Positions 1 to 4,712 of a stretch of DNA of 7,422 nucleotides are shown one piece after another. Location: positions 1-7,422 of the forward strand of contig CAJORD010000040.1 in NCBI GenBank assembly GCA_905236605.1, written 5' to 3'. The notes beneath the pieces were generated by a model. It searched no databases, was not told where the DNA came from, and saw nothing but the letters and a program-made list of their open reading frames with translations. Position 1 is the stretch's first letter, and every line of letters begins with the position of its first letter. A program made the position numbers and the translations under genes. Source of the DNA: an uncultured Synergistales bacterium (GTDB lineage: Bacteria > Synergistota > Synergistia > Synergistales > Aminobacteriaceae).

Positions 1-1
1 A

Positions 2-313
2 ACACGTTACAGCATTATTGCGGGATTCGTTGAGCCTGGAGAAAGACTCGAAGAAACAGTCAGGCGTGAAATTCGTGAAGAAGTTTCAATCGAAGTTAAA
101 AATGTAAAATATTTTGGTTCACAGACTTGGCCATTTCCTAATTCGTTAATGCTCGGCTTTACGGCTGAATACGAATCGGGCGAAGTAAAACCCGACGGCA
201 TTGAAATTTCGCGCGTAGGATTTTTTTCACCCGATGAAATTCGTAATATGGACATTCCCGACCGTGCGAGCATAGCTCGAAAATTAATCGAGAATTTTTT
301 AGCGACGCATTAA
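2..313 (+). CDS. nudC: NAD(+)/NADH pyrophosphatase (NudC-type Nudix hydrolase), C-terminal part
   Basis: The 5' end lies outside the window; 103 C-terminal residues are read before the TAA at 311-313. The Nudix box is clear: G8, then E14, then REIREE at residues 22-27. Its penultimate Gly is replaced by Ser29 (EEVSI), a tolerated variation. Right behind it is SQTWPFPNSLM (residues 40-50), a close match to the SQPWPFPxS signature that separates NADH pyrophosphatases from other Nudix enzymes. Known for the family: Mg-dependent cleavage of NAD(H) to NMN(H) and AMP, and removal of NAD caps from RNA, in the cytoplasm. The N-terminal domain and zinc ribbon cannot be checked here. The gene's last 15 bases overlap the 3' end of the opposing methyltransferase gene, with no terminator hairpin seen between them. 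Confidence 0.88.
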   Translation, partial: TRYSIIAGFVEPGERLEETVRREIREEVSIEVKNVKYFGSQTWPFPNSLMLGFTAEYESGEVKPDGIEISRVGFFSPDEIRNMDIPDRASIARKLIENFLATH

Positions 314-1247
314 ATTATCCAACGCCACATGAATCGATCTAAGCGGCCTCGTTAAATAAGGAAAATTTCGTTTTATTGCAGCCTTCAAACCGGTGTGCTG
401 TTCGATTTTGTGCTTTATGATTGTCTTTTGAGCTTCTATTACGTGCTCAAAAAATTCTTTGTGCTCGGGATAATATTTTGAAATTATTTTCTTGATGTCG
501 TTCAAATCTTCTTCGAGCATTGGCGTACCATTAGGAAAAATAAATTTGTCATAAAAGAACGGCAACGCTTGCCACGGGATTAAAAGACTTTCAAACAAAT
601 TGCCGATATATTTTCTTGTATCATCGGTAATTTTGAAAGCTCCAATATTTGAAAAATAAGGATCAAAATCGGGCGCAGGAGTTAATTTTTCATCTGAAAC
701 GACGTGCCCAAAAAGATAACGACACGCAAGATCTTCTTCGCGATATTTGTAAAGTTGTACAGAAATATCGTGCAGCACTACCCATGAATCTTTTTTCATG
801 AAAGGCAGCACACAAAGAAAGTTTAGCGTTTCCCACGGGTGTATGTGCGCTGTATCGAGGACGAGTAAATCATACCCCCCCCCCAATTCTTTCAATGAAT
901 TTTGAAACATCGCCACCAAGATAGCGGGTCCACTTGTCTTTCAGGTGAGAAAATTTTTCTTCGACAATAAAGCCGGACGGTTTATCGACGTTCGGGTCGT
1001 AGCATTTTTCGCAATAATCGACCGATGTCAAGTGCGCGCCTTCGATGTCTTTAATGGCGTTGAGAATTATTGAACTCCCTCCGCCGTATGCAATGCCGAC
1101 TTCTAAAATATTTTTCGGCTTCAGATAACGCACTGCGCCATTAAGAAAATATTTCTCGTTTTTTTCCATTTGCGAGAACGGAGCAACTTCATCAAAAATT
1201 TCATCAAGGCATTCTCGTTCAAAATTTTCAAATTTTAGGTTTGTCAT
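299..1247 (-). pseudogene. SAM-dependent methyltransferase (Methyltransf_24 / CmcI-like), frameshifted at a G10 tract, possibly phase-variable
   Basis: Two overlapping minus frames form one gene. The first, from ATG at 1247, gives 125 residues and stops at 870-872. The second continues to TAA at 299-301. They meet in ten consecutive G (875-884). With nine G the frame is continuous and gives 315 residues, a sensible length for this family. The first part has the SAM-binding motif I, ILEVGIAYGGGSS (47-59), and the acidic motif SVDY (75-78). The second resumes with YDLLVLDTAH (125-134) and WVVLHD (155-160), strands 4 and 5 of the class I fold. The 125-residue product would lack half of the fold and should be inactive. 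Relatives often modify sugars or surface glycans; the substrate here is unknown. No Shine-Dalgarno precedes the ATG, unlike the other visible starts. No clear promoter was found, and the tct terminator lies just upstream. Confidence 0.82.
875..884 (-). repeat. Homopolymeric G10 tract inside the methyltransferase gene
   Basis: Ten C on the plus strand, so ten G in the coding strand. It encodes Gly122-Gly124 just before the conserved YDLLVLD strand. Counted in codons, the run is one base too long; 9 G (or 6 or 12) keeps the gene open. Runs of this length in coding DNA slip readily during replication and are the classic contingency switch in Campylobacter and Helicobacter surface-modification genes. 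They are also a common site of sequencing error. Confidence 0.9.
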
Positions 1248-1254
1248 TTTAATT

Positions 1255-1293
1255 AAAAATAAAAAAGGCGCTTCATCTTAGAGATTTCACGCC
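1255..1293 (-). terminator. Rho-independent terminator of the tctCBA operon
   Basis: Read on the minus strand: GGCGT, internal loop GAA, ATCT, loop CTA, AGAT, internal loop GAA, GCGCC, then TTTTTTATTTTT. The closing T-G pair is a wobble on the minus strand but a C-A mismatch on the plus strand, which supports the minus orientation. It begins 12 bp after the TAA at 1306 that ends the extended tctA frame, so that TAA looks like the ancestral end of tctA. The methyltransferase ATG at 1247 follows the T-run by 7 bp. Confidence 0.78.
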
Positions 1294-1305
1294 ATTTTAT
1301 AAAAA

Positions 1306-1434
1306 TTAATCTTTAATTCCGGCTTTCTCAAGCGTCTTGCCCTTCGCGTTATCCCAGATTGAATAGCCCAAGAAAATCGCAATTAAAACCCAAATTACAA
1401 GAGCGATAGGACGCTGGAAGAACACAGCGAGGTT
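1306..1434 (-). pseudogene. tctA: Downstream in-frame continuation of tctA beyond a TAG codon (C-terminal helix)
   Basis: Directly after the TAG (1437-1435) the same frame stays open for 42 codons to TAA at 1306-1308. It reads NLAVFFQRPIALVIW, then a hydrophobic stretch (to about FLGYSIW) and a charged tail ending AGIKD. The FFQRPIA start followed by a transmembrane helix matches the usual end of TctA proteins, where FFxRPI precedes the last helix. With the TAG position this brings the protein to 492 residues, close to the usual size of about 500. It has no start signal of its own, so it would be made only by readthrough, or is lost if the TAG is a true nonsense mutation. Confidence 0.75.
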
Positions 1435-2784
1435 CTAATTATTTCCCTTCACGGCCTCGATAAAATATTTTTCAAGGTCGCCGCCGAGAATGAAGCCAAT
1501 TAAGAACGGCGCTGTCGGAAGTCCGATTTTGTTCATGACGTAGCCGACAATTCCGAATAACAACAAGCACCACACGTCAAACATAACGCCCGAACGAGTC
1601 GCATAAGCTCCAACGATGCACATTAAAAGAATAACGGGATACATTCTCGCACTTCGGACTTTGACAACCTGCGATATTAATTTAATCGGGAAGAACATAA
1701 CGATAAACATTAAAATATTGCAGGCGAATAACGCAAGAAGAATTTGATTCCAAATGTCCGGGTGCTGACCAATGAACAGCGGCCCAACCTGAATTCCCTG
1801 AAGCAAGAACGCTCCAATTAATACAGCCGTCGTAGCGTCGCCGGGGATTCCGAGCGATAACAGAGGAACTAAAGCTCCGCCTGTGAGTCCGTTATTAGAT
1901 GATTCTGAAGCGATAAGACCTTCCGGCGCTCCCTTGCCCATTAATTCCGGGTGCTTTGAAAAACTTTTTGTTTGACTGTAAGCTATCAATGATGCCGCAC
2001 TGCCTCCGACACCGGGCAAAATTCCCATGAATGTTCCTAATAATGACGAGCGAATTACATTCACAGTCTGTCCTTTGAAGTCGCTGAATGAAAATTTCTT
2101 CGCGCCCTCGACCGTAACGCCTTCGTCAAGGTTGTTGCTTTGCATTCCCTTTTCGGCCTCTTGGAACATTTGACAAATTGCAAAAAGTCCGATTAAGAGC
2201 GGCAATAATTGAAAACCACTGCGAAGTTCATCGCTAAGAAAACTCGGAACCATTCGCATTTTGTTATTCATTGAAAGTTCACCGACAAGACTCAACAAAA
2301 CTCCCAAAAATCCTGAGAAAACTCCCTTAGTCATTGAGCCTTTTGAAAGAGCCGCGATAACGGTCATAGCGAACAGAATAATTAAAAATTTCTCAATCGC
2401 TGAAAACTTTATCGCCATTTTCGCAAGCGGGGGAGTTAATAACGCAAGCACTATTAATGAAATCATGCCGCCTAAGAATGAAGCCGTGATTCCGACTTTC
2501 AAAGCTCGTTCGGATTCGCCGCGTCTAGCCATCGGGTAACCGTCAAAGCCTGTGCAGACGCTTGAAGGAGTGCCGGGAACGTTAATTAAAATCGCTGGAA
2601 TTAATCCGCCTGAAATTCCTCCGACGTAAAGGCCGAGCAGCAAATATAACGCCGGGACAAGTTGAAACGCGTAAGTCATCGGAAGGAAAACCGCGACCGC
2701 CATTGTAGCAGTCATTCCGGGAATTGCGCCGAAAATAATTCCGACTGCCGTTCCCAAAAGTGCAAGACCAAGATTTAATATCAT
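1435..2784 (-). CDS. tctA: TTT transporter large membrane subunit TctA, ended by an in-frame TAG
   Basis: This is the large permease subunit of a tripartite tricarboxylate transporter; with TctB it carries a carboxylate delivered by TctC across the inner membrane, driven by an ion gradient. The 449 residues are mostly hydrophobic helices with both TctA signature blocks: GAIPGMTATM (19-28) with IPAILINVPGTPSS (62-75) and FDGYPMARRGE (80-90), and in the second half GILPGVGGSAA (254-264), APEGLIASESSNN (286-298) and PLLSLGIPGD (307-316). The ATG at 2784 is the only choice: AGGTGA lies 9 nt upstream and an in-frame TAA sits just before it. The N-terminus is perhaps 10-15 residues shorter than many relatives. 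The frame ends at GNN-TAG before the last helix of the family, whose sequence continues downstream. It lies 25 bp after tctB. The transported substrate cannot be told from the sequence. Confidence 0.92.
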   Translation of the reverse strand: MILNLGLALLGTAVGIIFGAIPGMTATMAVAVFLPMTYAFQLVPALYLLLGLYVGGISGGLIPAILINVPGTPSSVCTGFDGYPMARRGESERALKVGITASFLGGMISLIVLALLTPPLAKMAIKFSAIEKFLIILFAMTVIAALSKGSMTKGVFSGFLGVLLSLVGELSMNNKMRMVPSFLSDELRSGFQLLPLLIGLFAICQMFQEAEKGMQSNNLDEGVTVEGAKKFSFSDFKGQTVNVIRSSLLGTFMGILPGVGGSAASLIAYSQTKSFSKHPELMGKGAPEGLIASESSNNGLTGGALVPLLSLGIPGDATTAVLIGAFLLQGIQVGPLFIGQHPDIWNQILLALFACNILMFIVMFFPIKLISQVVKVRSARMYPVILLMCIVGAYATRSGVMFDVWCLLLFGIVGYVMNKIGLPTAPFLIGFILGGDLEKYFIEAVKGNN

Positions 2785-2809
2785 GATTTATTTTCACCTG
2801 ACCTTATTA

Positions 2810-3232
2810 TTATGGAAGAGTTATGTTGAAGACCTGATAGAACAAATACCAGACTCCCCACGAACCGACAAAAGCTATCACTGCTGAAATTAAAATGCTT
2901 TTAATGTCAAACAGTTTCCCAGGCTTCATGTCGAACAGAACGTTAAACAAGAAAATGAAAATCACGCTCGCCCAAGCAAAATGAAGTTCCGGCAGTGCGA
3001 TAATGTAAAGAATAAACAAAACTAACGAACCCCAGAGCTTGACTTTATCATAGCCGGGCTTGAAGAAATGATAATTTTTGAAGTTTATGAACGGCGTGCC
3101 GTCTTTTTTGCATTTTATAGCACGCTGAATCAAAATTACCACGAACAACAACGCACAAATTGACGCGATTAAATACGGGAAGAACAGGTGCATATTCCTG
3201 ATCTTCAACCATTCCTTTAAGAATTGTTGCAA
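2810..3232 (-). CDS. tctB: TTT transporter small membrane subunit TctB
   Basis: This 140-residue protein has the size and layout of TctB (DUF1468): a short N-terminal tail, a first helix at about residues 17-36 (FFPYLIASICALLFVVILIQ), a polar stretch of about 30 residues, then three more helices (about 69-82, 85-98 and 110-133). TctB proteins are poorly conserved, so the call rests on topology plus position between tctC and tctA. It partners TctA in the inner membrane; its exact role is not settled. Translation probably starts at TTG (3232-3230), because a perfect AAGGAGG lies 8 nt upstream. The next ATG, at Met14, has no such site. It is separated from tctC by 115 bp with a stem-loop and from tctA by 25 bp, so all three are probably one transcript. 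Confidence 0.87.
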   Translation of the reverse strand: MQQFLKEWLKIRNMHLFFPYLIASICALLFVVILIQRAIKCKKDGTPFINFKNYHFFKPGYDKVKLWGSLVLFILYIIALPELHFAWASVIFIFLFNVLFDMKPGKLFDIKSILISAVIAFVGSWGVWYLFYQVFNITLP

Positions 3233-3240
3233 TTAAAAAA

Positions 3241-3247
3241 CCTCCTT
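3241..3247 (-). promoter_or_regulatory. Ribosome binding site fixing the TTG start of tctB
   Basis: AAGGAGG on the minus strand, followed by 8 nt (TTTTTTAA) and then TTG. It is a full anti-16S match and decides the start in favour of TTG rather than the internal ATG at codon 14. Confidence 0.85.
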
Positions 3248-3265
3248 GATAAATTAAAATTAAAA
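3242..3265 (-). repeat. Leader repeat copy B (before tctB)
   Basis: A 24-nt AT-rich stretch ending in CAAGGAG matches 22 of 24 bases of the stretch at 4368-4391 before tctC. The shared part is two TTTTAAT-like units followed by TA, one variable base and the Shine-Dalgarno core. It may be a duplicated translation-enhancing leader. Confidence 0.7.
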
Positions 3266-3294
3266 ATTCACAATAAAAATTAGGAACAGAAAAC

Positions 3295-3322
3295 AAGAAG
3301 TAGGCTTCATGTCCTACCTCTT
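3295..3322 (-). promoter_or_regulatory. Stem-loop between tctC and tctB
   Basis: On the minus strand AAGAGGTAGG pairs with CCTACTTCTT around the 8-nt loop ACATGAAG, giving a 10-bp stem with one G-U pair that would be an A-C mismatch on the plus strand. It is followed by GTTTTCTG, a poor T-run, so it is more likely a partial terminator or a barrier to 3' exonucleases than a full terminator. Such an element would keep tctC mRNA, the binding protein, in excess over tctBA. That role is inferred from position. Confidence 0.6.
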
Positions 3323-3340
3323 AATTTCTAATTCCTAATT
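3313..3340. repeat. Degenerate heptamer repeat, locus A
   Basis: Four successive 7-nt units on the plus strand: CCTACCT, CTTAATT, TCTAATT, CCTAATT. The consensus YCTAATT resembles the CCTACTT units at 4620-4654. The first unit also forms one arm of the stem-loop at 3295-3322. Confidence 0.5.
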
Positions 3341-3347
3341 ACTTTGC

Positions 3348-4358
3348 TTACTCTAAATCTTCGATGTTGGGAGCTTCGGCAAGAACGTTTTTGATTGCGT
3401 CGCGCTTTGCGTAGATGAATTCTTTTGCTTCTTTGCTTTGAAGGGTGTTGCCTGCGTAGGTCATCTTGGCCATATCTTCTTGGAACTGAGGATCAGCCTG
3501 CATCTTTGCGACTGCTTCATCAAGTTCGGCGACTACGTTATCGGGAGTGCCCTTCGGAAGATAAATCAAGAAGTCTTTTGAGAAATAAAGCGGCTTGCCT
3601 TCCATCGTAATTCCCATGTCGCCATAAACAGGAACGTCATCGCGGCCGGGGATTCTGTCCATGATTCCGACGTACTTAAGCGCGAGCTGTTCGTCAACGC
3701 CTTCTTTAGTGTACTGAAGGAATGAGCTATAGTCGCCGAAAATTACGTCCGCGTTGTTGTCCCAGAGCTGCTGAAGTTTTGTGTCTGTTGAGCCGCCGAG
3801 AACAAATCTAAGCTGGTTCGCAACTTCTTCGCCGTAAGTGTCTTTGAGCCACACGTAATAAATCACAAATGCAAGATTGCTGACGCTTCCAAGCTCGACT
3901 GAAAGACGAACGGTGCGGCTAGGATCGGCTTTGAGCCATTCGGCCATTTCTTTCATATCTTTGTAGGGCGCGTTGACTTTGCCTGCGAAGCATGAGCCAG
4001 GATTTTGTCCGACGCGTGGGCCGATGACCATGTTTTCAAGGTCGTAATCTTTGCTGTAGCTTCCGAAGAGAACGCCCAAATATGTCATGTCGTGGAAAAT
4101 CATGAATGTCATTCCGTCCGGCGCTGCGGTTTTGATCGTTGCGAAGGCTTCGTTAGCTCCGACAGGGTCAACTTTGGAGTTGCAGTTGAGATATTTCTGA
4201 AGGTAACGGTTTACGATGTCGGCGACCATGTAGCTGTCTCCTGAAACAGCAGTTGAGCCGATTACGATACGTACACGCTGTCCTTCATACACTGCTGCAC
4301 TTGCGACAGGCGCAAAGCAAAGTACGAAAACAAGAACGCTAGCGATAAACTTTTTCAA
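3348..4358 (-). CDS. tctC: TTT transporter periplasmic solute-binding protein TctC (Bug family)
   Basis: The 336-residue protein begins with a clear Sec signal peptide: MKK, a hydrophobic core (about residues 4-18) and a probable cleavage after VASA (residue 21). The mature part has the Bug/TctC pattern: VRIVIGSTAVSGDSYMVAD for the N-terminal strand and ligand loop, VGANEAFATIKTAAPDG before a hydrophobic strand, and FVLGGSTDTKLQQLWDNNADV in the second lobe, where the family has its GG and GEVDA-like motifs. Length is typical. Its job is to capture an organic acid in the periplasm and deliver it to TctA/TctB; the ligand is unknown, as Bug proteins bind diverse carboxylates. Start codon TTG (4358-4356) is chosen because AAGGAGAG lies 7 nt upstream and the signal peptide begins there. 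First gene of the operon, with a consensus -10 about 58 bp upstream. Confidence 0.92.
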   Translation of the reverse strand: MKKFIASVLVFVLCFAPVASAAVYEGQRVRIVIGSTAVSGDSYMVADIVNRYLQKYLNCNSKVDPVGANEAFATIKTAAPDGMTFMIFHDMTYLGVLFGSYSKDYDLENMVIGPRVGQNPGSCFAGKVNAPYKDMKEMAEWLKADPSRTVRLSVELGSVSNLAFVIYYVWLKDTYGEEVANQLRFVLGGSTDTKLQQLWDNNADVIFGDYSSFLQYTKEGVDEQLALKYVGIMDRIPGRDDVPVYGDMGITMEGKPLYFSKDFLIYLPKGTPDNVVAELDEAVAKMQADPQFQEDMAKMTYAGNTLQSKEAKEFIYAKRDAIKNVLAEAPNIEDLE

Positions 4359-4365
4359 AGTAAAT

Positions 4366-4373
4366 CTCTCCTT
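4366..4373 (-). promoter_or_regulatory. Ribosome binding site fixing the TTG start of tctC
   Basis: AAGGAGAG on the minus strand, 7 nt (ATTTACT) before TTG. It supports the TTG start at the head of the signal peptide. Confidence 0.83.
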
Positions 4374-4391
4374 GCTATATTAAAATTAAAA
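4368..4391 (-). repeat. Leader repeat copy A (before tctC)
   Basis: This matches 22 of 24 bases of the stretch at 3242-3265 before tctB, including the CAAGGAG core and the AT-rich track upstream of it. The two differing bases are at 4375 and 4378. Confidence 0.7.
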
Positions 4392-4415
4392 TTGTATGGA
4401 AAATTTATTACTGCG

Positions 4416-4424
4416 ATTATAACA
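4416..4424 (-). promoter_or_regulatory. Extended -10 promoter of the tctCBA operon
   Basis: On the minus strand TGTTATAAT is an extended TGn plus perfect TATAAT. The best -35 candidate at 17 bp, ATCTCA, matches TTGACA at only three positions, so the extended -10 probably carries the promoter. Transcription would start near 4409, giving a leader of about 50 nt. Confidence 0.65.
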
Positions 4425-4506
4425 CGCTACTTTTATAATGAGATATAATAATTTTTAATTCTACTCTAAGAAAAAATTTTTTAATAAAATCACAGGGATT
4501 GTATAT

Positions 4507-4530
4507 TTTGGTCACTACTTTGGTCACTAC
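4507..4530. repeat. Perfect 12-bp tandem direct repeat
   Basis: TTTGGTCACTAC occurs twice back to back. The 12-bp period places both copies on nearly the same face of the helix, as with direct-repeat sites of OmpR-type response regulators. It lies about 100-120 bp upstream of the predicted tct start and about 150 bp upstream of the leuS start. Its role is not known. Confidence 0.6.
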
Positions 4531-4619
4531 AAAAATCTTAAAATTTTTTTGCCGCACTCTAAATTCACAAAGACGATTTCAAAATTAGAAATTGTATTTT
4601 CGATTCGTAATTTTGTTTT

Positions 4620-4654
4620 TTAACTTCCTACTTCCTACTTCCTAACTCCTACTT
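4620..4654. repeat. Heptamer tandem repeat, locus B
   Basis: Five 7-nt units on the plus strand: TTAACTT, CCTACTT, CCTACTT, CCTAACT, CCTACTT. It ends 11 bp before the leuS -10, so it occupies the -35 region. Related degenerate units occur at 3313-3340. Confidence 0.65.
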
Positions 4655-4665
4655 TCAATAGCGTG

Positions 4666-4671
4666 TATAAT
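4666..4671 (+). promoter_or_regulatory. Promoter -10 element of leuS
   Basis: A perfect TATAAT in the context TAGCGTGTATAAT, which closely resembles TAGCGTGTTATAAT of the tct promoter. No good -35 is visible at 16-18 bp; that place is filled by the heptamer repeat. Start near 4678 leaves a leader of about 35 nt, too short for a T-box riboswitch. Confidence 0.6.
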
Positions 4672-4694
4672 TTCACGAAAAATATTTTTTTAAT

Positions 4695-4700
4695 GGAGGT
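4695..4700 (+). promoter_or_regulatory. Ribosome binding site of leuS
   Basis: GGAGGT, with a rather long gap of 12 nt to the ATG at 4713. The start is still secure, because MPYNFAEIEKKWQ is the typical LeuRS N-terminus. Confidence 0.7.
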
Positions 4701-4712
4701 CCGAAATTTTTT

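Larger units (their letters stand above)
4359..4712. other. Divergent intergenic region between tctC and leuS
   Basis: This 354-bp AT-rich spacer has no credible gene. It holds the tctC leader and minus-strand promoter (near 4416-4424), an AAAAAATTTTTT tract (4471-4482), a perfect 12-bp tandem repeat (4507-4530), a heptamer array (4620-4654), and the leuS promoter (4666-4671) and ribosome site. The two transcription starts are about 270 bp apart, so the middle part, with the tandem repeat, is free for regulator binding. Confidence 0.7.

Noticed and set aside
2582..2797. Minus-strand ORF of 71 codons beginning with GTG over the tctA start
   Set aside because: The ribosome site is better placed for the tctA ATG, and the sequence is an Arg/Asn-rich shadow of tctA.
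3048..3296. Minus-strand ORF of 82 codons overlapping the tctB start
   Set aside because: It overlaps tctB in another frame, shows no family likeness and borrows the tctB ribosome site out of register.
4417..4588. Minus-strand open stretch of about 55 codons containing VVTKVVTK, loosely like tails of some phage integrases
   Set aside because: It has no start with a ribosome site, shows no recombinase catalytic motif, and its tandem VVTK simply reflects the 12-bp DNA repeat.
4672..4712. T-box or other amino-acid riboswitch before leuS
   Set aside because: The predicted leader is only about 35 nt, with no room for a specifier stem or antiterminator.
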